Positions 31,371 to 39,602 of a stretch of DNA of 64,000 nucleotides are shown here, piece by piece. The notes beneath the pieces are model-generated. The model was not told the DNA's origin, did no database searches, and saw only the letters and a list, made by a program, of their open reading frames with translations. The DNA comes from Bog-473 sp963756025. GTDB lineage: Bacteria; Actinomycetota; Acidimicrobiia; Acidimicrobiales; RAAP-2. Position 1 is the stretch's first letter; every line of letters begins with the position of its first letter. The position numbers and the translations under genes were made by a program. The DNA lies in the NCBI GenBank assembly GCA_963756025.1, contig CAVWMF010000001.1:744001-808000 (forward strand), given 5' to 3'.

Positions 31371-33038
31371 ATGAGAACGTTGCTATGGAGTCCGCGATCA
31401 GCTCGGAAGCTCTTCGTCCGGGCTCTGGTCCTCGGAGCACTCGTACTCGCAGCGCTCATGGTCCCGCTGTTCGCGGGGCAGCAGCGGGCCTTTGCTGTCG
31501 GCTCGGTCACGGACAACTTCAACCGGGCCAACGGAACCCTCGGGGCCGGCTGGACCGATATGTCCGACGGTGGGATGGCGATCTCGTCCCAGGCCGTGGT
31601 GGGCTCCAACGCTGCTTACTCGGGTGATATCCGCGCCGGCGAGTCCTACGTCAGCAACCAGTCGTCCCAGATCCAGGTCACCGCCACCCAGCTCAGCGGT
31701 GGACAGTGGATCGGCGCGGCAGTGCGAGCCCAAAACAGCGGCCAGAATCTCTATCTCGGTCTCTACTTCTGGAACAACGGCAACCCTGAGCTGATGCTCT
31801 TCAAGCGGATCAGTGGCAACTGGACCCAGCTCGGCAGCTCCTCGTTCCAAGGCGCCCTTGCGGCGGGCACCCAGTTGAACCTCAGCGTGAGCGGCTCAAC
31901 GCTCACCTTTTCCCAAAACGGTGTCGCTCGGATTACGGCCACCGACACCAGCTTGACCGGGGGCGCGCCGGGCATCATGGCCTACGGCACTCCCACAGGC
32001 GACAACTGGGCTGGTGGAGGGACGACCGCGCCCACCTACACGGTCGGGGGCACCATCGCCGGCCTCACCGGCACCGCGGTGCTCGAGAACAACGCCGGCA
32101 ACGACCTGAGCACCAGCACCAACGGCGCCTTCACCTTCAGCACCTCCTTGGCGGGGGGCTCCGCCTACAACGTCACCGTCAAGACCAACCCTTCAGGGCA
32201 GGTCTGTACGGTCACGAACCCCTCGGGCACCATCGCCGCGGCCAACGTGACCAACGTCTCGATCAGCTGTGTGACCCAGACGGCCAACGGCTCGGTCACG
32301 GACAACTTCAACCGGGCCAACGGAACCCTCGGGGCCGGCTGGACCGATATGTCCGACGGTGGGATGGCGATCTCGTCCCAGGCCGTGGTGGGCTCCAACG
32401 CTGCTTACTCGGGTGATATCCGCGCCGGCGAGTCCTACGTCAGCAACCAGTCGTCCCAGATCCAGGTCACCGCCACCCAGCTCAGCGGTGGACAGTGGAT
32501 CGGCGCGGCAGTGCGAGCCCAAAACAGCGGCCAGAATCTCTACCTCGGTCTCTACTTCTGGAACAACGGCAACCCTGAGCTGATGCTCTTCAAGCGGATC
32601 AGTGGCAACTGGACCCAGCTCGGCAGCTCCTCGTTCCAAGGCGCCCTTGCGGCGGGCACCCAGTTGAACCTCAGCGTGAGCGGCTCAACGCTCACCTTTT
32701 CCCAAAACGGTGTCGCTCGGATTACGGCCACCGACACCAGCTTGACCGGGGGCGCGCCGGGCATCATGGCCTACGGCACTCCCACAGGCGACAACTGGGC
32801 TGGTGGAGGGACGACCGCGCCCACCTACACGGTCGGGGGCACCATCGCCGGCCTCACCGGCACCGCGGTGCTCGAGAACAACGCCGGCAACGACCTGAGC
32901 ACCAGCACCAACGGCGCCTTCACCTTCAGCACCTCCTTGGCGGGGGGCTCCGCCTACAACGTCACCGTCAAGACCAACCCTTCGGGCAGGTCTGTACGGT
33001 CACGAACCCCTCGGGCACCATCGCCGCGGCCAACGTGA
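31371..33038 (+). CDS. Secreted repeat protein with esterase-like C-terminus, N-terminal portion (frame break at ~32983)
   Basis: ATG at 31371 with AAAAGGA at 31357-31363. Signal peptide ~1-42 (RSARKLFVRALVLGALVLAA). Then module A (~175 residues, a lectin/LamG-like beta-sandwich: SVTDNFNRANGTLGAGWTDM ... GLYFWNNGNPELMLFKRIS), module B (~85 residues: TYTVGGTIAGLTGTAVLENN ... NVTNVSISCVT), A again and B again. In the second B copy one A is missing relative to four other copies (CTTCGGGCAG versus CTTCAGGGCAG), shifting the frame; the gene resumes in the frame open from 33035. Confidence 0.85.
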   Translation: MRTLLWSPRSARKLFVRALVLGALVLAALMVPLFAGQQRAFAVGSVTDNFNRANGTLGAGWTDMSDGGMAISSQAVVGSNAAYSGDIRAGESYVSNQSSQIQVTATQLSGGQWIGAAVRAQNSGQNLYLGLYFWNNGNPELMLFKRISGNWTQLGSSSFQGALAAGTQLNLSVSGSTLTFSQNGVARITATDTSLTGGAPGIMAYGTPTGDNWAGGGTTAPTYTVGGTIAGLTGTAVLENNAGNDLSTSTNGAFTFSTSLAGGSAYNVTVKTNPSGQVCTVTNPSGTIAAANVTNVSISCVTQTANGSVTDNFNRANGTLGAGWTDMSDGGMAISSQAVVGSNAAYSGDIRAGESYVSNQSSQIQVTATQLSGGQWIGAAVRAQNSGQNLYLGLYFWNNGNPELMLFKRISGNWTQLGSSSFQGALAAGTQLNLSVSGSTLTFSQNGVARITATDTSLTGGAPGIMAYGTPTGDNWAGGGTTAPTYTVGGTIAGLTGTAVLENNAGNDLSTSTNGAFTFSTSLAGGSAYNVTVKTNPSGRSVRSRTPRAPSPRPT

Positions 33039-34365
33039 CCAACGTCTCGATCAGCTGTGTGACCACAGTCGCGCCCACCTACACGGTCGGGGGCACCATC
33101 GCCGGCCTCACCGGCACCGCGGTGCTCGAGAACAACGCCGGCAACGACCTGAGCACCAGCACCAACGGCGCCTTCACCTTCAGCACCTCCTTGGCGGGGG
33201 GCTCCGCCTACAACGTCACCGTCAAGACCAACCCTTCAGGGCAGGTCTGTACGGTCACGAACCCCTCGGGCACCATCGCCGCGGCCAACGTGACCAACGT
33301 CTCGATCAGCTGTGTGACCCAGACGGCCAACGGCTCGGTCACGGACAACTTCAACCGGGCCAACGGAACCCTCGGGGCCGGCTGGACCGATATGTCCGAC
33401 GGTGGGATGGCGATCTCGTCCCAGGCCGTGGTGGGCTCCAACGCTGCTTACTCGGGTGATATCCGCGCCGGCGAGTCCTACGTCAGCAACCAGTCGTCCC
33501 AGATCCAGGTCACCGCCACCCAGCTCAGCGGTGGACAGTGGATCGGCGCGGCAGTGCGAGCCCAAAACAGCGGCCAGAATCTCTACCTCGGTCTCTACTT
33601 CTGGAACAACGGCAACCCTGAGCTGATGCTCTTCAAGCGGATCAGTGGCAACTGGACCCAGCTCGGCAGCTCCTCGTTCCAAGGCGCCCTTGCGGCGGGC
33701 ACCCAGTTGAACCTCAGCGTGAGCGGCTCAACGCTCACCTTTTCCCAAAACGGTGTCGCTCGGATTACGGCCACCGACACCAGCTTGACCGGGGGCGCGC
33801 CGGGCATCATGGCCTACGGCACTCCCACAGGCGACAACTGGGCTGGTGGAGGGACGACCGCGCCCACCTACACGGTCGGGGGCACCATCGCCGGCCTCAC
33901 CGGCACCGCGGTGCTCGAGAACAACGCCGGCAACGACCTGAGCACCAGCACCAACGGCGCCTTCACCTTCAGCACCTCCTTGGCGGGGGGCTCCGCCTAC
34001 AACGTCACCGTCAAGACCAACCCTTCAGGGCAGGTCTGTACGGTCACGAACCCCTCGGGCACCATCGCCGCGGCCAACGTGACCAACGTCTCGATCAGCT
34101 GTGTGACCACGGTCGCGCCCACCTACACGGTCGGGGGCACCATCGCCGGCCTCACCGGCACCGCGGTGCTCGAGAACAACGCCGGCAACGACCTGAGCAC
34201 CAGCACCAACGGCGCCTTCACCTTCAGCACCTCCTTGGCGGGGGGCTCCGCCTACAACGTCACCGTCAAGACCAACCCTTCAGGGCAGGTCTGTACGGTC
34301 ACGAACCCCTCGGGCACCATCGCCGCGGCCAACGTGACCAACGTCTCGATCAGCTGTGTGACCAC
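31498..34365 (+). repeat. Near-identical tandem modules A (~530 bp) and B (255 bp)
   Basis: Three copies of module A (starting ~31498, 32288, 33331) and five of module B (starting ~32028, 32817, 33070, 33862, 34117) in order A-B-A-B-B-A-B-B. Copies differ by only a few bases over hundreds; for example TATCTC in the first A is TACCTC in the others. Such identity implies recent duplication or ongoing gene conversion and makes the region prone to recombination and misassembly. Confidence 0.92.
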
Positions 34366-35170
34366 AGTGGACGGCGGACTCTCGGTCCAGTACCTGAGCA
34401 CTGACGCCAACAACATCGAATACTTCTCGTATACCTCCCCGGACGACGGGTATGGTACCCAGACGTTGCGGGTGCTCGCCCCCACACACCCAGCGGCTGG
34501 CGTCGCCCATAATTTCCTCTTTGTGCTTCCCGTCGAACCAGGGGTCGGGTCCACATACGGCGACGGCATGCAGACGATGCTCGCGCTCGATGCTCAGGAC
34601 CAATATGACCTGACGATCATCGAGCCCTCCTTCTCTATCGATCCCTGGTACGCGGACGACCCCAATGATGCGAATTTGCAGTACGAGAGTTTCATGACGA
34701 CGGAACTCGTGCCCTGGGTCAAGGCGAATCTCTCGACGACGGGCACTGAGCAGAACTGGCTGATCGGGTTCTCGAAATCGGGTATCGGGGGACAGGACCT
34801 CATCTTGAAGCACCCGGATCTCTTCCAGTTGGTTGCATCCTGGGACTTCCCTGCAGACATGTCGGCGTACGACCAATTCGGGTCAAGCTCTGAGGACAAC
34901 TACGGAACCGATGCGAACTTCCAGGCCAACTACAGGCTCAGTCAGGCGTTCCTCGATGCACACAAGGCGCCCTTCTTGGTGAACAATCGCATCTGGATCG
35001 GTGGCTATTCCGTCTTCCAATCCGACGTTTCGGATTACGACTCCCTGTTGACCTCAGACGGTATTCTGCACACATTAGGCCCGATGCAGTCAATCGCCCA
35101 TCGGTGGGACAGCGGGTGGGTCCCGGCAGCGTTGGCGGCTTTGGAGCAGGACAGCACGCAACTGCATTGA
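33035..35170 (+). CDS. Secreted repeat protein, C-terminal portion with alpha/beta-hydrolase domain
   Basis: Continuation of the gene begun at 31371 after the one-base loss; the ATG at 33035 is internal to module B and not a likely true start. Modules run B, A, B, B and then a ~265-residue alpha/beta hydrolase of the esterase type: 'LRVLAPTHPAAGVAHNFLFV', nucleophile elbow 'NWLIGFSKSGIGGQDLI' and 'LFQLVASWDFPADMSAYDQF', with a late His (SIAHRWDSGW) as candidate triad member. The whole product (~1265 residues) would be a secreted, modular carbohydrate-binding esterase. The substrate is unknown. Confidence 0.82.
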   Translation: MTNVSISCVTTVAPTYTVGGTIAGLTGTAVLENNAGNDLSTSTNGAFTFSTSLAGGSAYNVTVKTNPSGQVCTVTNPSGTIAAANVTNVSISCVTQTANGSVTDNFNRANGTLGAGWTDMSDGGMAISSQAVVGSNAAYSGDIRAGESYVSNQSSQIQVTATQLSGGQWIGAAVRAQNSGQNLYLGLYFWNNGNPELMLFKRISGNWTQLGSSSFQGALAAGTQLNLSVSGSTLTFSQNGVARITATDTSLTGGAPGIMAYGTPTGDNWAGGGTTAPTYTVGGTIAGLTGTAVLENNAGNDLSTSTNGAFTFSTSLAGGSAYNVTVKTNPSGQVCTVTNPSGTIAAANVTNVSISCVTTVAPTYTVGGTIAGLTGTAVLENNAGNDLSTSTNGAFTFSTSLAGGSAYNVTVKTNPSGQVCTVTNPSGTIAAANVTNVSISCVTTVDGGLSVQYLSTDANNIEYFSYTSPDDGYGTQTLRVLAPTHPAAGVAHNFLFVLPVEPGVGSTYGDGMQTMLALDAQDQYDLTIIEPSFSIDPWYADDPNDANLQYESFMTTELVPWVKANLSTTGTEQNWLIGFSKSGIGGQDLILKHPDLFQLVASWDFPADMSAYDQFGSSSEDNYGTDANFQANYRLSQAFLDAHKAPFLVNNRIWIGGYSVFQSDVSDYDSLLTSDGILHTLGPMQSIAHRWDSGWVPAALAALEQDSTQLH

Positions 35171-35175
35171 GATTT

Positions 35176-35214
35176 CTCCGGCCTGTTGTCGCCCGAAAGC
35201 ATTCGAGGCCGGAG
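35176..35214 (+). terminator. Hairpin after the repeat gene
   Basis: CTCCGGCCT (35176-35184) pairs perfectly with AGGCCGGAG (35206-35214) six bases after the stop. No T run follows. Confidence 0.5.
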
Positions 35215-35553
35215 GGGGTGGCGGGATTCGCACCGACTTGGCAGCGCGGTGGCCGACTCTGGTGATGACTGAGTTTCGCCCTGATGGCGTGGTCGGAGTA
35301 CTTCGGGCAGGGCCTCAGCCTGCACTCATCCGCAAGAACACAAGGGGGTCACGGGGCCCAATCCGATGATCTCGTCCACGGCGACGAGGTCGACGCTCGG
35401 TTCGGCACGCGATCCTCCCGGCAGCCGGGCCCGCTCGGCCAGAGGAACTGCACCAGGAGGCTTGTCGGCCTACGGTCAATCAGGCTGTGTTCACGCCAGC
35501 TTGATCAATAGTGCGGGCAGGACGAGGCGCCAGCCATCTCCTTAGCGTCCACG
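35215..35553. other. Interval with a possible gene fragment
   Basis: No complete gene. On the minus strand a ~45-codon frame without a start (about 35330-35470) reads 'PSVDLVAVDEIIGLGPVTPL' and ends with CSCG before a stop, which looks coding; it may be the 3' remnant of a lost gene. Confidence 0.3.
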
Positions 35554-35739
35554 TCACCCCGAGTCAGGGTGATGACTCGGCTTCTTGTACACCATGAGGG
35601 ACTGGGCATGTTCCCGAACCTTAAAGGTGCCGGTGAATTCCCACCCATCACTGCCAGCGCTGTTAAGTCTCGCCAAGAAGGCACTTTGGCTAATTTCCGT
35701 GCTCGGTAGCTCCACCCTATATTGCCAAGTCGTGGTCAT
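35554..35739 (-). CDS. DUF4177-like small protein
   Basis: 61 residues from an ATG at 35739: 'WQYRVELPSTEISQSAFLAR', 'LNSAGSDGWEFTGTFKVREH' and 'LMVYKKP' fit the DUF4177 pattern (a strand, then LN..G..GWE, then a Lys-rich strand). The function of the family is unknown; members often sit in phage- or plasmid-derived regions, as here beside an AlpA-type gene and an integrase relic. Confidence 0.65.
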   Translation of the reverse strand: MTTTWQYRVELPSTEISQSAFLARLNSAGSDGWEFTGTFKVREHAQSLMVYKKPSHHPDSG

Positions 35740-35824
35740 AACCCCTAACTATCCCCACTCGGGGCGCCCCGGTATCAGTGGCACCAGCTGATCCTCAGTG
35801 ACAGATAGAGCCGCGGCGACGACC

Positions 35825-36070
35825 TCAGATACTGGCCGGGGGGCCATCGGTCACCGTCCCCTCCGCTATCGACGATGTCGGCGTCGGGCGCCTCCGCCGT
35901 TCGCGCAAGGGTTTGCTGGGCTGGTTTTGGCAATCCGGACAGATCAGCCCACCGCCTTCCTCGACGATCCATCGGTCTATGTCCTTCACCGTGCCGTCCT
36001 CGACTCGACCGCCGCACCGAATGCAATCAGCCCGCTGGGACACCTCCGTTGAATCCTCGCTGTCGGCCAT
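35825..36070 (-). CDS. Small zinc-ribbon protein
   Basis: 81 residues from the ATG at 36070. 'ADCIRCGGRVEDGTVKDIDR' and 'GLICPDCQNQPSKPL' place two CxxC pairs about 28 residues apart, a treble-clef or zinc-ribbon arrangement, followed by a basic RERRRR stretch. It overlaps the upstream HTH gene by ATGA, so the pair is co-translated. No family name can be given; likely a nucleic-acid-binding accessory of a mobile element. Confidence 0.65.
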   Translation of the reverse strand: MADSEDSTEVSQRADCIRCGGRVEDGTVKDIDRWIVEEGGGLICPDCQNQPSKPLRERRRRPTPTSSIAEGTVTDGPPASI

Positions 36071-36261
36071 CAGTTCTCTCCGATCGTGCGCCCCGACCCT
36101 CGTGCCCACTTCTCGATCGCCTCTCGCGACCAAACACGCCCACTGATCAACGTGACCTCCGGCTCAGGGAAGCCCTCGGCCTTGCTCAGACGGTCGACGT
36201 ACTGGCGGCTCACGTCCAACATGCTCGCGATCTCGGCAGATCCAACGAGATGGTGGGGCAT
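36070..36261 (-). CDS. AlpA/excisionase-type helix-turn-helix protein
   Basis: 63 residues from the ATG at 36261: 'HHLVGSAEIASMLDVSRQYV', 'RLSKAEGFPEPEVTLISGRV' and 'WSREAIEKWARGSGR' are the MerR-like winged HTH of AlpA and phage excisionases. These small proteins control excision or nearby promoters. Coupled to the zinc-ribbon gene and divergent from an integrase relic, consistent with the regulatory end of a decayed integrated element. Confidence 0.85.
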   Translation of the reverse strand: MPHHLVGSAEIASMLDVSRQYVDRLSKAEGFPEPEVTLISGRVWSREAIEKWARGSGRTIGEN

Positions 36262-36275
36262 TTTTCCGAGGGTAG

Positions 36276-36305
36276 TTGACACATGTCTACGGAAAGAGTG
36301 ATAGT
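36276..36305 (+). promoter_or_regulatory. Sigma-70-like promoter ahead of the integrase relic
   Basis: TTGACA at 36276-36281, then 17-18 bases, then TGATAG/GATAGT at 36299-36305. The -35 region lies in a partly palindromic stretch (GTAGTTGACACATGTCTAC, 36272-36290) next to the start of the AlpA-type gene, a natural place for that protein to bind. Confidence 0.4.
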
Positions 36306-36338
36306 GGACACCCGTCAACAAACCACGGGGGTTACGAA

Positions 36339-36701
36339 ATGCCCGACGCTGAGCCAACGGACGGTCGCGACATCCTCGATTGGAAGGAACACATCCGGGT
36401 TCAGATGGGCAAGGGTGGAGAGGAACGCGTCGTCCGTCTGACTCTGACGCCACGGTGCCGGCCGATGCCCTAGAGAGGGGAGCCTTGCTTCAGTCGTCCT
36501 CGAGATGGTCGCCCCCTACCAACGGGGCGAGGCCATCGGGGCCTCCTCCGTTTCCTCGGGATCGACGCCTGCGCGTACCAGCTGAGGCATTGGTTTGCAA
36601 CCCGGGTCCACGCCAACAAAGCCACCGGCAAGATCTCTCGTACGCAGGTGAGCAGTCCGGATGGCCAGCATGAGGTGTTACCGCTTAATCGACGGGAGTG
36701 A
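36339..36701 (+). pseudogene. Decayed tyrosine recombinase (phage-type integrase), C-terminal half
   Basis: Pieces of one integrase are spread over three frames: 'IRVQMGKGGEERVVRL' (from the ATG at 36339, stop at 36473), 'DATVPADALERGALLQ' in a second frame, 'EMVAPYQRGEAIGASSVS' in a third, and 'IDACAYQLRHWFATRVHANK' back in the first. The GKGGxERVV strand and the xxLRHxFAT box (box II Arg and His) are diagnostic. The catalytic-domain end with LGH and the nucleophilic Tyr is not seen. Several breaks in a short span mean true decay. The tail overlaps the 3' end of the convergent PNPOx gene. Confidence 0.7.
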
Positions 36702-37245
36702 GCCCGTCGAGCTGGTCGATGCTCTTGGCGTTCTTCTCGGCCCAGTAGTTGCGGATTCCTTCCGGGCCTTTGCGGTTCGACCATTGGTCCATGGTGGGTC
36801 GGTGGCCCTCGAACGACATGAGTGGGACCCCGTACCCGCACGAGTCGGCGACACGGCTCACCTCGGTGACGATGATCGAACGGACGCCCACACCCGCTCC
36901 ACCGGGGAAGCGGCCGGCCAGATCGGCGAAGGCGGGGTCCCCGACCAGCACGGCCCGGCCCGTCCCGTGCAGGCGCACGATGCGCGGCGGCCCGAAAAAG
37001 GCGCAGAACATGACGACGATCCGGCCGTTCTCACGGAGGTGGGCGATCGTCTCGACCCCGCTCCCGGTCTGGTCCAGGTACGCCACGGATCGCTCATGCA
37101 GGACGACGAACTCCTGCCGATTGCCCTTGGGCGAGCAATTCACCAGGCCCTCGGCTGAAAGCGGAGCCGTCGACACGAAGAAGACCGGCTGTGCCTCGAG
37201 CCACTCGGCGAGACCCTCATCGATGACCTCGTACGTGCGGCCCAT
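36685..37245 (-). CDS. Pyridoxamine 5'-phosphate oxidase-family (split-barrel flavin) protein
   Basis: 186 residues from the ATG at 37245. 'FVSTAPLSAEGLVNCSPKGN', 'YLDQTGSGVETIAHLRENGR' and 'VVMFCAFFGPPRIVRLHGTG' are the FMN split-barrel pattern, here of the DUF-type PNPOx-like group rather than PdxH. The C-terminal extension (CGYGVPLMSFEGHRPTMDQW) contains conserved aromatic residues. It could bind FMN or F420; the substrate is unknown. Confidence 0.88.
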   Translation of the reverse strand: MGRTYEVIDEGLAEWLEAQPVFFVSTAPLSAEGLVNCSPKGNRQEFVVLHERSVAYLDQTGSGVETIAHLRENGRIVVMFCAFFGPPRIVRLHGTGRAVLVGDPAFADLAGRFPGGAGVGVRSIIVTEVSRVADSCGYGVPLMSFEGHRPTMDQWSNRKGPEGIRNYWAEKNAKSIDQLDGLTPVD

Positions 37246-37360
37246 CTGGCCAGTATCGCAGCCCGCAGCCCGTCCCTGGCAGCTCTCCGCACTTCGCCCG
37301 GCGCCTGGCCCAGCGCCTCCGCGTGCCTCGGTCAGCGCCACCAGGGGTAACGTCGCTCGG

Positions 37361-37828
37361 GTGACGCTCGACGCCAAGGTCCTCACAGTCTCAGAGTCCG
37401 TCAGCCGCGGCACCCGCCAGGACCGGTCGGGGGAGGAACTCGCCGCTGCGCTGGCCGGGTACGGCTACCAGGTCGTCGAGCGTCGGGTCGTGCCGGACGG
37501 GGTGGCCCCCGTCGCCGCCGCCCTGCAGGAGCTCTCCTCGGGGTTCGCCGGACTGCTGGTCACGACGGGCGGCACGGGTTTCTCGCCCACGGATCTCACG
37601 CCGGAGGCGACCCGTTCGGTCATCGAACGCGAGGCCCCCGGCATGGCCGAGGCCATGCGGGCCGTGAGCCCCCTCGGGCGCCTTTCGCGGGGCGTCGCGG
37701 GGACGGTCGAGCAGTGCCTCGTGCTCAACGTCCCGGGGTCCCCCAAGGGGGCGATCGAGTCATTGGAGGCGGTCGTCGACGTTCTCCCCCATGCGCTCGA
37801 ACTGCTCGCCGGAGGCGCACCCCATTGA
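37361..37828 (+). CDS. mog: MogA/MoaB-type molybdopterin adenylyltransferase
   Basis: 155 residues from the GTG at 37361: 'AKVLTVSESVSRGTRQDRSG', 'LLVTTGGTGFSPTDLTPEAT' (the TTGGTG binding loop), 'GMAEAMRA' and 'LVLNVPGSPKGAIESLEAVV'. It adenylates molybdopterin ahead of metal insertion by MoeA. It heads the Mo-cofactor gene series; the gap to the next gene is 141 bases, so that gene may have its own promoter. Confidence 0.9.
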   Translation: MTLDAKVLTVSESVSRGTRQDRSGEELAAALAGYGYQVVERRVVPDGVAPVAAALQELSSGFAGLLVTTGGTGFSPTDLTPEATRSVIEREAPGMAEAMRAVSPLGRLSRGVAGTVEQCLVLNVPGSPKGAIESLEAVVDVLPHALELLAGGAPH

Positions 37829-37969
37829 GCCACCGGTGTGGCCTCCCCCGGTGGCGGCCACCTTCGTGAAGCCTGATGCCCCAGGCGAAAGGCAATAATT
37901 GGCCGAACTGTCATTAGTGTGGCAAGCGGCGCCCGTCACACCAGCGGCGGCGACCGGAAGGGGCAACTC

Positions 37970-38281
37970 GTGAAGGACGTGCTCGACGACATCGAACAAT
38001 GGCAGAACGCGGGCCACCGCGTCGCCCTGGCCCGGGTCGTGGCCGTGATCGGTTCGGGGCCACGCGACCCGGGCGCCGCCATGGCGGTGAACGAGCAGGG
38101 GGAGGTGGCCGGATCCGTCTCCGGCGGGTGTGTCGAGGGCGCCGTGGTGGCCGAGGCGCTCGAGGTGTTGGCCAGCGGGGAACCTCGCCTCTGCACGTTC
38201 GGCTACTCGGACGAAGAGGCATTCTCCGTCGGCCTGACCTGTGGGGGCACCGTCCGGATCTTCGTGGAGCCGCTGCACTAG
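37970..38281 (+). CDS. Stand-alone XdhC/CoxI N-terminal domain protein
   Basis: 103 residues from the GTG at 37970 (GGAAGGGG at 37956-37963). 'WQNAGHRVALARVVAVIGSG', 'GAAMAVNEQGEVAGSVSGGC' and 'FSVGLTCGGTVRIFVEP' are the XdhC_CoxI domain, with conserved Cys in GGC and TCGG. XdhC proteins bind molybdenum cofactor and assist its sulfuration and insertion into xanthine dehydrogenase-family enzymes. The next gene carries the matching second domain, and their start and stop overlap by one base. Confidence 0.88.
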   Translation: MKDVLDDIEQWQNAGHRVALARVVAVIGSGPRDPGAAMAVNEQGEVAGSVSGGCVEGAVVAEALEVLASGEPRLCTFGYSDEEAFSVGLTCGGTVRIFVEPLH

Positions 38282-39105
38282 TGGATACCTTGTTCGCCCT
38301 GGTGCGCGACTGTCTGCGTGCGGAGGAGCCGGTGGCATGGGCCACCATCATCGATCTCGCCCCGGGTGAAGGGGGCTATGCCGAGGTCCTCCCGCCTCTG
38401 GGCGCGAAGATCGTCGTGCGCGCCAAGGCCGAGCCGATGGGGTCGCTGGGCGAGCCGGGCCTCGACGTCGTCGTTACCCGCGACGCCCAGGGAGCGCTTG
38501 TCCACGGTCATAGCGTGACCCGCCACTACGGTCCCCACGGCGAGCCGGGGCGCGACGTCACGGTGTTCATCGAGGTGTTCGCGCCGCCTCCCCGCATGCT
38601 GATCTTCGGCGCCGTCGATTTCACCGCAGCGCTCGTACGCGTGGCCAAGGTGCTCGGGTACCACGTGACGGTCTGCGATGCCCGCCCCGTGTTCGCCACC
38701 GCCGCCCGCTTCCCCGAGGCCGATGAGGTGGTGGCCGACTGGCCCCACCGCTATCTGGCCAAGGTGGCGGACAGTTTGGGCCCCGCGGACGCCATCTGCG
38801 TGCTCACCCACGACCACAAATTCGACATCCCGGCACTCATGGGCGCCCTGGAGTCCAAGGTCGGCTATATCGGCGCCATGGGCTCGCGCGGCACGCACAG
38901 TGGCCGGGTCAAACGGTTGACCGCCGAAGGCGTGGGGCCCGATGACCTGCAACGGATCATGGCTCCCATCGGTCTCGATATCGGCGCCCGGACGCCGGAA
39001 GAGACGGCCGTGTCCATCTGCGCCGAGATCATCTCGCTGCGCGCCGGGGTCCAGGCGCAGTCCCTCCGCGACGGCGTGGGACCGATCCATCGGGTCGCCC
39101 CATGA
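38281..39105 (+). CDS. XdhC/CoxF-like Mo-cofactor maturation protein (Rossmann domain)
   Basis: 274 residues from the GTG at 38281. The first ~90 residues are a diverged XdhC N-terminal domain (ATIIDLAPGEGGYAEVLPPL). From ~110: 'RMLIFGAVDFTAALVRVAKV', 'VCDARPVFATAARFPEADEV', 'AICVLTHDHKFDIPALMGAL' and 'GYIGAMGSRGTHSGR', the XdhC Rossmann fold. With the preceding small XdhC gene it likely forms a two-part chaperone for the two hydroxylases in this window. Confidence 0.88.
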   Translation: MDTLFALVRDCLRAEEPVAWATIIDLAPGEGGYAEVLPPLGAKIVVRAKAEPMGSLGEPGLDVVVTRDAQGALVHGHSVTRHYGPHGEPGRDVTVFIEVFAPPPRMLIFGAVDFTAALVRVAKVLGYHVTVCDARPVFATAARFPEADEVVADWPHRYLAKVADSLGPADAICVLTHDHKFDIPALMGALESKVGYIGAMGSRGTHSGRVKRLTAEGVGPDDLQRIMAPIGLDIGARTPEETAVSICAEIISLRAGVQAQSLRDGVGPIHRVAP

Positions 39106-39602
39106 CAGAGGCTGCACCCGGTACGGAGGCTGCATTGCGGCCGCCGGCGAGCGGCGACTGGATCGCCATCGGCCAGGGCGACCTCCCGGTCGACGACGCC
39201 CGCCGGTGGGTCGGGGTCCCCGAATGCGGGGGCATCGTCACGTTCTGCGGCACCGTGCGCGATCACTCCGTCGGGCGCAACGGCGTGACCTCGCTCGAGT
39301 ACGAGGCCTATGAGGAGCATGTCGTGCCCCGGCTCACCGATGTCGCATCCGCGGCGCGGCTCCGCTGGCCTGAAGTGGGGCGCCTGGCCCTCCTGCACCG
39401 AGTGGGCCGGCTCGAGGTGGGTGAGGTCGCCGTCGTCGTCGCCGTCTCGACCCCGCATCGCGCCGAGGCATTTGCCGCGGCCGAGTTCTGCATCGACACC
39501 CTCAAGCACACCGTTCCGATCTGGAAGAGGGAGACCTGGGAGGGCGGATCCGACTGGAGCGTGTGTTCCCCCGAAGGCGTATCGGCCGGTCCGCGCCCAT
39601 GA
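39102..39602 (+). CDS. moaE: Molybdopterin synthase catalytic subunit MoaE
   Basis: 166 residues. 'ECGGIVTFCGTVRDHSVGRN', 'LEYEAYEEHVVPRLTDVASA', 'LALLHRVGRLEVGEVAVVVA' and 'IDTLKHTVPIWKRETWEGG' hold the conserved Arg and the catalytic Lys pair (LKHTVPIWK). It transfers sulfur from MoaD thiocarboxylate to make the molybdopterin dithiolene. ATGA overlaps with both neighbours. Confidence 0.95.
   Translation: MTEAAPGTEAALRPPASGDWIAIGQGDLPVDDARRWVGVPECGGIVTFCGTVRDHSVGRNGVTSLEYEAYEEHVVPRLTDVASAARLRWPEVGRLALLHRVGRLEVGEVAVVVAVSTPHRAEAFAAAEFCIDTLKHTVPIWKRETWEGGSDWSVCSPEGVSAGPRP

Noticed and set aside
31498..34365. CRISPR-like or transposon repeats
   Set aside because: Repeats are coding protein modules of 255 and ~530 bp, in frame, not spacers or insertion sequences.
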